Shown here: positions 9,858 through 17,803 of the stretch, in pieces | Layout of the letters: every line of letters starts with the position of its first letter | Numbering within the stretch: the stretch's first letter is position 1 | From: Apibacter muscae | Lineage (GTDB): Bacteria; Bacteroidota; Bacteroidia; Flavobacteriales; Weeksellaceae | Assembly (NCBI RefSeq): GCF_007845635.1 | Contig: NZ_SELG01000031.1 | Coordinates: 124,001-188,000 of the forward strand | Direction: 5' to 3' | Length of the DNA stretch: 64,000 bases | Made by a program: the position numbers and the translations under genes | Notes under the pieces: model-generated | The model's database searches: none | The model's input: the letters and a program-made list of their open reading frames with translations, nothing else | Told to the model about the DNA's origin: nothing

Positions 9858-11272
9858 TATTTAAGATGATTTATTTTCTGGAGACTTAATGTTGCTCCTT
9901 TCGTATAAATAGACAAAAACAGAGTAGTTATAGTAAATATTCCTGGATCTCCATTTAGGATAATGATTAAAAAAAAATAAGAAAAAATAGATATATTACA
10001 TATACCAAAAAAACTAGCTTGATTTTTATATTTTATAAAATTATAATTATATACCAATATGGCTGTAAAAAGTAATGTATATGCTATTATCCCTATTATT
10101 CCAAATTCTATCAAAACTATATAAAAAAATGATTCAAAGCCATAATACCCTCCCTCTAAAATAAAATCATTACGTAAAGGATCAAAACCTAAATTTTCAC
10201 TTAACCATCTATAACCATTCCCTTTCCATACATCAGATTTCATTAATTCATATGATTTTTTTAGCTGCATCGTACGCATGGAGATAGTACTTCCTGAATT
10301 TTCATATGTTTTATTATCTAATTTAAAATTATCTACATCTGAATTTTTATTATCAGACTTAATTATATAATACTTACTTATAAAATGTTCACTGATATAT
10401 CTTAGATTTAATTTTGTGGCAAAATTAAGTAATAACAAATAACAGATAGCTACTATAAAAAAAACTACCTTTTGTTTAATTTTAAATTTATAAAGCGATA
10501 TAAATATAACAAACCCTAAAATCATTCCCCAACCTACTGATCTTGAATTCGAAATTAGTTGACTTATTATCATTATCACCAAAATAAAAATTTGAAATAA
10601 ATTAAAATGCCATTTATTTTTTTTATTTACCCAGAAGAAAAAACGTATAAGAATTGCTATTGCAATAAAAGCTCCATTTTTATGCGGATGTGTTATAACA
10701 GAAGATATTGCTACTCTTGTTCTATTTATAAAATGACCTGATATATCATTAACATTATAAACTTTACTTATCAATAATGAATATGGATTATGTAAGGAAA
10801 AAAGCACATAAATACTGTACAATGCACATCCAAACATTAAGTAATAGAAGAACTTTGATAGCTTAATAACTTCATTAGTATTTTTAATAAAATAGCTAGA
10901 AAGTAATAAAATTAGAAAATAATCACACATATATGTAAATGCTCTAATTCCATTTTTTATAAGAGAATGTCTCTCATCCATTAAACATAAAATTAATATA
11001 CTAATTGAAAATAAAAATATAATTTTTGTATATTTCGAATCTAAAACACTTATAGCACTACTCCTTGACTTTGTTTTATATAAGTCCCATAAAATTGAAA
11101 GAAAAAGGCCTAAAACCCAAACCCTTACTATTGGTGCTAAATAATTATAGATAATAATTCCATTATCTAAAAAAACAATACCAAAAAGGATCCAATACAA
11201 TTTCTTATACCCCTTACTAAAGAGTATTCCCAAAAAAACTATGCCAATAATTGATAAGAATAAAAACTTCAT
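9857..11272 (-). CDS. O-antigen polymerase/ligase family membrane protein (Wzy/WaaL-like)
   Basis: A 471-residue hydrophobic protein with about 11 membrane helices and a long periplasmic loop (about 295-385). The core SQLISNSRSVGWGM and the C-terminal ESFFYIVLIEFGIIGIIAYTLLF resemble the Arg-containing segment and last helices of O-antigen ligase family proteins. It is the second such protein in the cluster (the other is at 1969-3213). It lies between the two GT2 genes, a common position for Wzy. The polymerase role is an inference from context. Confidence 0.8.
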   Translation of the reverse strand: MKFLFLSIIGIVFLGILFSKGYKKLYWILFGIVFLDNGIIIYNYLAPIVRVWVLGLFLSILWDLYKTKSRSSAISVLDSKYTKIIFLFSISILILCLMDERHSLIKNGIRAFTYMCDYFLILLLSSYFIKNTNEVIKLSKFFYYLMFGCALYSIYVLFSLHNPYSLLISKVYNVNDISGHFINRTRVAISSVITHPHKNGAFIAIAILIRFFFWVNKKNKWHFNLFQIFILVIMIISQLISNSRSVGWGMILGFVIFISLYKFKIKQKVVFFIVAICYLLLLNFATKLNLRYISEHFISKYYIIKSDNKNSDVDNFKLDNKTYENSGSTISMRTMQLKKSYELMKSDVWKGNGYRWLSENLGFDPLRNDFILEGGYYGFESFFYIVLIEFGIIGIIAYTLLFTAILVYNYNFIKYKNQASFFGICNISIFSYFFLIIILNGDPGIFTITTLFLSIYTKGATLSLQKINHLK

Positions 11273-11376
11273 CTAATTTAATTCAAGAAAAATCATATTA
11301 TTGTAATAACTATTTTTTTAATTAATATTAATCATTACCTTATTTTCATTTAATATACTCTGCATTTTAAATCAAT

Positions 11377-12354
11377 TTATTTATCATAATAATCTTTTAT
11401 TTTTTTATTATTTATATTCCTATGTAATCCCTGTATAAGAGAAATATATAATAAAAAAACCGTCTTTTTTCCCTCTTTGAAAATAAATAAAGATTTTAAA
11501 CTTTGTTTTAAAAAATAAATTATTATAAATATTTTGTTTGTGGTTATTTTATTACTATAATCTAATACATTTATTATTGAATTTCTAAATTCTAATAACC
11601 GAAAATAAGGTATTTTTTTTTCTTTTTTAAATTTTTTATAAAAAAAAATGTTTTTCACCTCTTTTCTAAAGAATTTATAATTTCCTAATTCAAATTTATT
11701 TATCTCATATTTTTTATGATATATACATGTGTTTTTAATAAGTAAACACTTAATACCTTTCTTTTTAATTCTTAGAGAATATTCAACATCATCATTAAAA
11801 ATAAAATATTCTTTTTTAGGATAACCTACTTCTTCTATAATATCTCTATTCATCAAAAGCCCTATAAAAGAAATAAAGTCTATTGTAATAGAGATGTTTT
11901 TATCTTGAAAAAGGTCATAATTATTTATTGGTATCTGAAATATAGGGATATTTATTCTATCAAAATTTATTCTTCCTCTATGTAATTTATCAATATTTTC
12001 ATTTTCTATAACTAATGGAGCTAAAACTCTTGCTTCCCCAGAGTACAACATTAACTTATTTAAGCAATCTTTTTCTGGAAAAGCATCATCATCCATTACC
12101 CAAATCCAATCATATCCTCTTTCATAGGCTTCTTTCATACCTCTATAAAACCCTCCTGCTCCACCTTCATTTTCTTGATTTATGACTACAATATCTTTTT
12201 GTTCTAAAAGCCAATTTTTAGTCCCATCTGTACTTCCATTATTTACAACTAATATATGTGTATTCAATGTTTGATCTTTTAAACTTTGAATACATTTTTT
12301 AAGTAATTCTAGTCTATTATATGTAACAATAACAGTAACTATGGTATTATTCAT
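11377..12354 (-). CDS. Glycosyltransferase family 2 protein, probable galactofuranosyltransferase
   Basis: A 325-residue GT-A protein. It has the start TVIVTYNRLELLKKCIQSL, the segment NQENEGGAGGFYRGM and the metal site WVMDDDAFP. The GGAGGF motif is shared with rhamnosyl- and galactofuranosyltransferases of the GlfT1/WbbL-like group. Its start overlaps the end of glf (UDP-galactopyranose mutase) by eight bases. That pairing is why I suggest UDP-galactofuranose as donor. Donor choice is an inference; a rhamnosyltransferase is the main alternative. The C-terminal third is very basic (many Lys) and may bind the membrane. Confidence 0.8.
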   Translation of the reverse strand: MNNTIVTVIVTYNRLELLKKCIQSLKDQTLNTHILVVNNGSTDGTKNWLLEQKDIVVINQENEGGAGGFYRGMKEAYERGYDWIWVMDDDAFPEKDCLNKLMLYSGEARVLAPLVIENENIDKLHRGRINFDRINIPIFQIPINNYDLFQDKNISITIDFISFIGLLMNRDIIEEVGYPKKEYFIFNDDVEYSLRIKKKGIKCLLIKNTCIYHKKYEINKFELGNYKFFRKEVKNIFFYKKFKKEKKIPYFRLLEFRNSIINVLDYSNKITTNKIFIIIYFLKQSLKSLFIFKEGKKTVFLLYISLIQGLHRNINNKKIKDYYDK

Positions 12355-13444
12355 TTATAATTTTTAAAGCTTCTTCTATTACTTGGTCCATATTTAAATA
12401 TCTATAGGTAGCTAATCTCCCCAAAAAAGTATATCTTTTTAATTCTTCAACCTCTTTTAGATATAATTCTAATTTATATAGATCTTCTTCTAATCTTTTA
12501 GGATAGTAAGGTTCATCATTATTACCTGTTTCTTTGCTAAATTCCTTAAAATAAATTGTTTTCTCATGATTTTCCCATGGAGTGAAGTGCTTATGCTCAT
12601 GAACTCTTGTATAGGGTACATTTTCTTCTGCATAATTTATAACTGCATTTCCTTGAAAATCTCCAATTTCTTCTCCTCTTTCAAAATAAACGGTACGATA
12701 ACCTAACCTGCCGTATTTGTAATTAAAAAATGCATCTATAGGACCTGTATAATAAATATGCTCAAAATTATCTATATTAAAACTTCCATTAAACTTTGTT
12801 TGTAATTTTATTTCTATATTAGGATGTGACAACATTTTTCTAAAAATTTCTGTATATCCGTTTCTAGGTATTCCTTGATAAATATTGGAATAATAATTAT
12901 CTTCATAGTTAAATCTTACTGGTAATCGCTTTAGTATGGAAGCTGGAAGATCTTTAGGCTCGCAACCCCATTGTTTTTTTGTATACCCGTAAAAAAAGGC
13001 TTGGTAAAGATCTTTACCAATAAATTTTAATGCTTGCTCTTCAAAATTCTTAGGCTCAGATATAGATTTGTCTGCTTGTTTTTCAATAAATTCTTCTGCT
13101 TCTTTAGGATTAAAATTCTTATTGAAAAATTGATTGATCGTATGTAAATTAATGGGCATTGAAAATATTTGACCATCATAAACAGTTTTAACCCTGTTAA
13201 CAAATGGCATCATCTCACAAAATTGGTTAATATAATCCCAAACCTTTTTATTAGATGTATTAAAAATATGTGGTCCATATTTGTGAACCATTACATTTGT
13301 ATTCGGATCTCTTTCACTATAACAATTCCCTCCAATATGAGACCTTTCATCAATAACCAAAATTTTGCAATTTTCATTTTTTGTTAATTGCTCTGCTACA
13401 ACTGCTCCTGAAAACCCACACCCAACAATTAAATATTTTTTCAT
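12347..13444 (-). CDS. glf: UDP-galactopyranose mutase
   Basis: This flavoenzyme interconverts UDP-galactopyranose and UDP-galactofuranose, the donor for galactofuranose residues. The 365 residues fit the family length. The FAD-binding GxGxxG is at the N-terminus (VGCGFSG), followed by DERSHIGGN. Family-specific stretches include KYGPHIFNTSN, GYTKKQWG and ILKRLPVRFNYEDNYY near the substrate and flavin site. The downstream GT2 gene overlaps it by eight bases and a flippase gene lies five bases upstream. Galactofuranose in the polymer is therefore well supported. Confidence 0.96.
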   Translation of the reverse strand: MKKYLIVGCGFSGAVVAEQLTKNENCKILVIDERSHIGGNCYSERDPNTNVMVHKYGPHIFNTSNKKVWDYINQFCEMMPFVNRVKTVYDGQIFSMPINLHTINQFFNKNFNPKEAEEFIEKQADKSISEPKNFEEQALKFIGKDLYQAFFYGYTKKQWGCEPKDLPASILKRLPVRFNYEDNYYSNIYQGIPRNGYTEIFRKMLSHPNIEIKLQTKFNGSFNIDNFEHIYYTGPIDAFFNYKYGRLGYRTVYFERGEEIGDFQGNAVINYAEENVPYTRVHEHKHFTPWENHEKTIYFKEFSKETGNNDEPYYPKRLEEDLYKLELYLKEVEELKRYTFLGRLATYRYLNMDQVIEEALKIINE

Positions 13445-13449
13445 ATTTA

Positions 13450-14760
13450 TTATTTAGCTCTATTAAACATTAATTGAATACATTGCTTTAATCTTATTAA
13501 TTTAAATTCTTTCCAACTGATTGGATTAATTCCCTGTTTTTTTAACATAATATACATAGTAATTGTAATATATAACTCTACTAAAAGCCAATTCCACGCT
13601 GTCCCTATATAGCCCAACCACTTAATCATTATCACATTCAATACTAGCCCAAATAAAGCTCCAGAACTTGTAATACGGAAAAATAATTTATCCATGTTTA
13701 AATTCATCATAATTTGTATCCCAAATGAATTGCTTATGGCAATTAATAAAGGTACTAGAGTAAGTATTCTAAATACTTGAATGGAAGGTCTAAAATCATT
13801 CCCATATAAAATGTTAATCCCAATGCCAGCAAATAAATACATAATAATCCCTGATATACTTGTTAAAATTATCACCCATGGAAATATTTTGTGAGTGGTT
13901 TGCAAACCTTCTTCCTTACTTTTCCCAAAAGCCTTTCCTATATATGGATAAAAGGCTTGTGATAATGGTAAATTTATTACTCCTATAGAAATCAATATTA
14001 ATTTTTGTGCAGCTGTATAATAACCTACTGATTCTTCGTTCTGCAACATTCCTAAAACAACAATATTTGTTGCCGTATATAAGTTTATAACTACTGTCGA
14101 AAAAAAGATTGTCTTTTCCCTATTTAATAAATTAAAGATTTTTTTTAAAGATATCCTTCTAAGAATTATATTGTATTTTCTTATTCCCCAATAATACGAA
14201 ATCCATCCAACTAAAATTGCTACTAAGCTTGTAATCAAAGGCATCCATATATAATCTTGTTTTTGCCTTACTAATAATAATACAAAAATGGTAAATAACA
14301 ATTTAGAAAGGAAATTCAACACGGCTACTTTTGAAAGATCTTGCATTGCTTGAAAAAACCAATTCTGAGATAATAAAGACGCTATGCATGTTAAAAAAGT
14401 AAATACAGCGACTTTCTTTTCTAAATAAAGTGGTTCAAAAAATAGTACGCAGGGTATGAATAATACAATTGATATTAAAAATAAAAATATTTTCGCATAT
14501 AATACTTCACTAAAGACTAAATCTCTTAGTTCTTTATTGTTAGGATTTTTAGCTACCCTTCTGATTGCTGTTAAATTGAACCCATAATCAATCAATAAGG
14601 TAAAATACCCAATAAATGTAGCTGCATAGTTTACAACTCCAAACTTATCTGGACCAATTATTCTAGAGATTATGGGAATTGATATTAATGGTAGAATTAG
14701 ATTCGCTACCTGTACTACACCTAATGATGCAATATTTTTAAAAAGTCCATGTTTATTCAT
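13450..14760 (-). CDS. Wzx-type oligosaccharide flippase
   Basis: A 436-residue MOP-superfamily protein with about 12 membrane helices. The N-terminus GLFKNIASLGVVQVANLILPLISIPIISR, given here in two overlapping parts as GLFKNIASLGVVQVAN and LILPLISIPIISRIIGP, is the classic start of polysaccharide biosynthesis (RfbX/Wzx) flippases. It is followed by DKFGVVNYAA. Wzx moves undecaprenyl-linked repeat units across the inner membrane before Wzy polymerises them. It overlaps the upstream acyltransferase-like gene by eight bases. Its presence shows a Wzx/Wzy pathway and not an ABC-transporter pathway. Confidence 0.92.
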   Translation of the reverse strand: MNKHGLFKNIASLGVVQVANLILPLISIPIISRIIGPDKFGVVNYAATFIGYFTLLIDYGFNLTAIRRVAKNPNNKELRDLVFSEVLYAKIFLFLISIVLFIPCVLFFEPLYLEKKVAVFTFLTCIASLLSQNWFFQAMQDLSKVAVLNFLSKLLFTIFVLLLVRQKQDYIWMPLITSLVAILVGWISYYWGIRKYNIILRRISLKKIFNLLNREKTIFFSTVVINLYTATNIVVLGMLQNEESVGYYTAAQKLILISIGVINLPLSQAFYPYIGKAFGKSKEEGLQTTHKIFPWVIILTSISGIIMYLFAGIGINILYGNDFRPSIQVFRILTLVPLLIAISNSFGIQIMMNLNMDKLFFRITSSGALFGLVLNVIMIKWLGYIGTAWNWLLVELYITITMYIMLKKQGINPISWKEFKLIRLKQCIQLMFNRAK

Positions 14761-15805
14761 GAATCCTTTTTATAGGTCTAGCTATTATTAATAGATAATA
14801 GGGTACAAATATTACAATTAGATATATTATTATTGTATTAAATATATTCTGCTTTTCAAAAATAGAATCATATGCAAAAAGAAATATATTACTTAGTATA
14901 AGATAAAAAAGTGTATTTTGTCCTAATAATATGGCAAAATTAGATAAATTCTTCATATTATAATTATTATTCTTGACAATCCATTTGTCTAGACAAATAG
15001 AAATTACATAATACATATAAACAAAAAACATTGCTCCTACTAACCATTCAAATCTAGGAGGAAATCTAGTTGGTGGAACCCCTTTTTTATAGAAATAAAC
15101 TATATAACTAGCTGTTCCAAACATTAGGAAAATTATAACAAAAACATTCTGTTTAATCCTTTTACTTTTTGAAAAATATACTCCTAGCAAAAAATATGGA
15201 AAATAAAGTAAAATTGGAAATAATGCATATTTTGTAGACCCTAAATACAAACCTAATCTAGCACCTATTTTATCATAGGGGATAATATAGGATAGAGAAA
15301 ATAATAAAATTGAAAATAGGATTATATAGTACCCATTTAATTTAGATATTTTTCTAATCCAAGGAAAAAATATCAAAATAACTAACATCAGTCCAAAATA
15401 CGCTAATATAAATTCGGAAAATCCTGGTACATCTTTCAGTTTTAAAATATTAATTACATTAGTTTTTTTTATACCTGGGTCAAAAAGAAATCTATACGAA
15501 AAAGCAGAAATATAATATGCTATAAGCATTCTAATGGCACTATAGAAAATTTTCTTTCTCACTTGCTTAGGCTTAGATGAGTTGAAATATACTATATTAC
15601 ATAAAAAACCCCAACAGAAAAAATAGCCTGAAAATGTAATTAAATGCAAAAATTCAGCTACTAAGGCTAGTAAAAAATATTTATTATCCACATAATATTT
15701 TGAAAAAAATAAATCTCTATCATAAACAAAAAATAAAGTATGCCCCAGTAACATCCCTAGCAATAAAAGGCATTTCATATAACTTATATAATTTATATTT
15801 TTCAT
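14753..15805 (-). CDS. Acyltransferase-3-like membrane protein (putative glycan O-acetyltransferase)
   Basis: A 350-residue protein with about 10 membrane helices. The first helix carries MKCLLLLGMLLGHTL, which resembles the Arg/Lys...GH motif of the acyltransferase-3 (OAC) family, where the His is essential. The rest is hydrophobic with a short loop VPPTRFPPRFEW. These enzymes acetylate surface sugars using a cytoplasmic acyl donor. The match is based on the first-helix motif, topology and location between rfbD and wzx. A divergent polysaccharide polymerase or another membrane transferase cannot be excluded. Confidence 0.6.
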   Translation of the reverse strand: MKNINYISYMKCLLLLGMLLGHTLFFVYDRDLFFSKYYVDNKYFLLALVAEFLHLITFSGYFFCWGFLCNIVYFNSSKPKQVRKKIFYSAIRMLIAYYISAFSYRFLFDPGIKKTNVINILKLKDVPGFSEFILAYFGLMLVILIFFPWIRKISKLNGYYIILFSILLFSLSYIIPYDKIGARLGLYLGSTKYALFPILLYFPYFLLGVYFSKSKRIKQNVFVIIFLMFGTASYIVYFYKKGVPPTRFPPRFEWLVGAMFFVYMYYVISICLDKWIVKNNNYNMKNLSNFAILLGQNTLFYLILSNIFLFAYDSIFEKQNIFNTIIIYLIVIFVPYYLLIIARPIKRIHE

Positions 15806-15815
15806 AAAATATCAA

Positions 15816-16664
15816 TCAAAAATAATTCTTTAAACTCTCTTTCCAATTGGGGATTGAAACGCCAAAAGTAGTCTTAATTTTTGTTTTATCTAGCAAACTA
15901 TATTTGGGTCTTTTTGCAATAGTTTTATATTCATCTGTAGAAACTGGCAGAATACTAATTTGAGAATTGCTTATTTTTTTTATTTCATCTGCAAACTGAA
16001 ACCAACTACATTCTCCTTCGTTAGAATAATGATAAATCCCATAGGCTTCTATATCATTTTGTATGATGGTAAGAATAGTTTCAGCTAAATCTAGCGCATT
16101 GGTAGGGGAACCTATTTGATCGTTAACTACACTTATCTCTTTTTTTTGATCAAATAAATTCAACATTGTTTTCACAAAATTGTGACCATACGGAGAATAT
16201 AACCAAGCAGTTCTTAAAATATAATGCTTGGAATTATATTTTTGAGCCATCTTTTCACCTTCCAATTTAGTTAACCCATAAACACCTAAAGGAGAAACTG
16301 GGTCATCTTCTTTTCTTGGAGTTGATTCTTCTCCTGAAAACACATAATCAGTAGAAATCTGTATCAATGTGGCTTTTTGAGATGCACTTGCTTTTGCTAA
16401 ATATTTTACCGCATAGGTATTGAGTTTTTCAGCTATTTCTTTATCATTCTCTGCTTTATCTACTGCTGTATAAGCCGCACAATTTACTATGTAATCAAAT
16501 TTATTGGAATAGAAATATGTTTTCACAAACATTTCATCCATAATATCTAATTCCTGAACATCTGTAAAAACAAAAGTACAATCGATTGGAGGTTTTTCCT
16601 TTATTTTTTGTCTTAAAGACATTCCTAATTGCCCATCTCCTCCGGTAACTAAAATTCTTTTCAT
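15816..16664 (-). CDS. rfbD: dTDP-4-dehydrorhamnose reductase
   Basis: This enzyme performs the last step of dTDP-L-rhamnose synthesis, reducing dTDP-4-dehydro-L-rhamnose with NAD(P)H. The 282 residues match the family length. The N-terminal Rossmann motif is VTGGDGQLG. NCAAYTAVDKAE follows, then the ISTDYVFSG stretch and the catalytic YGLTK (Tyr-x-x-x-Lys). AWLYSPYGHNFVKTM is also typical of RfbD. Its start overlaps rfbC by four bases. With RfbC it covers the second half of the pathway; rfbA and rfbB are not present here and must lie elsewhere if rhamnose is made. Confidence 0.95.
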   Translation of the reverse strand: MKRILVTGGDGQLGMSLRQKIKEKPPIDCTFVFTDVQELDIMDEMFVKTYFYSNKFDYIVNCAAYTAVDKAENDKEIAEKLNTYAVKYLAKASASQKATLIQISTDYVFSGEESTPRKEDDPVSPLGVYGLTKLEGEKMAQKYNSKHYILRTAWLYSPYGHNFVKTMLNLFDQKKEISVVNDQIGSPTNALDLAETILTIIQNDIEAYGIYHYSNEGECSWFQFADEIKKISNSQISILPVSTDEYKTIAKRPKYSLLDKTKIKTTFGVSIPNWKESLKNYF

Positions 16665-17215
16665 AAGTCCCTATTCTTTAATTGATTAAAAGATATAGCA
16701 TTTCTATCTTTCTCAGAAAGAATTTCTTTTCCTTTCTCAATACCCCAATTAATATTTAAGGTTTCATCAAGAGGATTTATACCAAATTCACTTTCTTTAT
16801 TGTAAAAACCTTCACATTTATAGGCAAATATAACTGTTTCAGATAGCACAGAAAATCCATGCAAAAATCCTTTGGGAATAAACAGTTGCTTTTTATTTTC
16901 TGAAGATAGTTCAACTGCAATATGCTGACCGTACGTTTCTGAATTTTCACGAACATCTACGGCTACATCTAAAACTTTCCCTTCTAATACATATACTAGT
17001 TTCGCTTGTGCGAACGGTGGAAGTTGCTGATGCAATCCTCTAATCACTCCAAAACTTGATTTAGAGAGGTTGTCTTGAACAAATTCTGGTTTATATCCGA
17101 TTTGTTCTTGAAAAGATTTTAAATTATATGTTTCCATAAAAAAACCTCTAGAGTCCTCATAAACCTTAGGTTCAATAATAAAACAACCTTTTAATTCAGT
17201 TTCAACTACTTTCAT
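16661..17215 (-). CDS. rfbC: dTDP-4-dehydrorhamnose 3,5-epimerase
   Basis: A 184-residue cupin-fold epimerase of the dTDP-L-rhamnose pathway. Recognisable elements are the N-terminal DSRGFFMETYN, QDNLSKSSFGVIRGLHQQ (with the catalytic His of RGLHxQ), KLVYVLEGKVLDVAVDVR and the C-terminal IPKGFLHGFSVL, all in family order. It begins directly after the stop codon of the upstream thioesterase gene and overlaps rfbD by four bases, so these genes are surely cotranscribed. Confidence 0.96.
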   Translation of the reverse strand: MKVVETELKGCFIIEPKVYEDSRGFFMETYNLKSFQEQIGYKPEFVQDNLSKSSFGVIRGLHQQLPPFAQAKLVYVLEGKVLDVAVDVRENSETYGQHIAVELSSENKKQLFIPKGFLHGFSVLSETVIFAYKCEGFYNKESEFGINPLDETLNINWGIEKGKEILSEKDRNAISFNQLKNRDL

Positions 17216-17710
17216 TTATATTGTTTGAATTTCTTTGTTTTTATTATGAAATGCGCTTACTCTATTTTCGAAAGAATCTTCAGGTATATTTACCTTTAAA
17301 TCTTCAAATAGATTTATAATATTGTGGGGTTGTTCTTCAGATTTTCTGGTTTTTAGATTAAAATAGATTAATGTTAACCATAACACAGCATGAATCATTT
17401 TTTTTTCTTTGTCATACATTAAAATTTCCACTGTATTCGTTTTGTCTGAAAACTTAATGATTTTACTCGTTATCTTTATCTGCTGGTTAAATTTAACCTC
17501 CTTGATATAAGCAATTTGATTTTGTAAAACTACCCACAAACAACCTGTTTTTTTGGACTGTTCATAATTATCTATTTGATAATTTTCTAAACAGTGATCT
17601 TCTCTTGCATTAAGCATATAATCAAAATAACGTATATTTGATAAATGCCCAATAGGATCACAATCCATAAATCTAATTTTATGAATCGATTCAGGTTCTT
17701 TCACCAACAT
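17216..17710 (-). CDS. Acyl-CoA thioesterase, hotdog (4HBT/FadM-YbgC-like) family
   Basis: A 164-residue single hotdog domain. The start HKIRFMDCDPIGHLSNIRYFDYM is given in parts: HKIRFMDCDPIGHLSN (residues 10-25) fits the pattern FxDxDxxGHxxN of 4-hydroxybenzoyl-CoA thioesterase-like enzymes, with Asp16/Asp18 and His22. Such enzymes hydrolyse acyl-CoA thioesters. Its link to polysaccharide synthesis is unclear. It may simply be the first gene of the transcription unit because it directly abuts rfbC. A TACCTTTG promoter box lies 16 bases upstream of the ATG. Confidence 0.82.
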   Translation of the reverse strand: MLVKEPESIHKIRFMDCDPIGHLSNIRYFDYMLNAREDHCLENYQIDNYEQSKKTGCLWVVLQNQIAYIKEVKFNQQIKITSKIIKFSDKTNTVEILMYDKEKKMIHAVLWLTLIYFNLKTRKSEEQPHNIINLFEDLKVNIPEDSFENRVSAFHNKNKEIQTI

Positions 17711-17726
17711 AATTGTAAAATTTATA

Positions 17727-17734
17727 CAAAGGTA
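17727..17734 (-). promoter_or_regulatory. Bacteroidota-type -7 promoter box (TACCTTTG)
   Basis: The minus strand reads TACCTTTG, matching TAnnTTTG, 16 bases before the thioesterase ATG and in the 93-base gap after tex. It is the best candidate for the main promoter of the thioesterase-rfbCD-polysaccharide operon. A -33 TTTG at the expected spacing is not evident. Confidence 0.5.
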
Positions 17735-17803
17735 ATTGTTTTTATTGAATTGATTTTTATATTCTATGGGTTTGCATTGGTAATTTAATCTTTCACTATT
17801 TTT

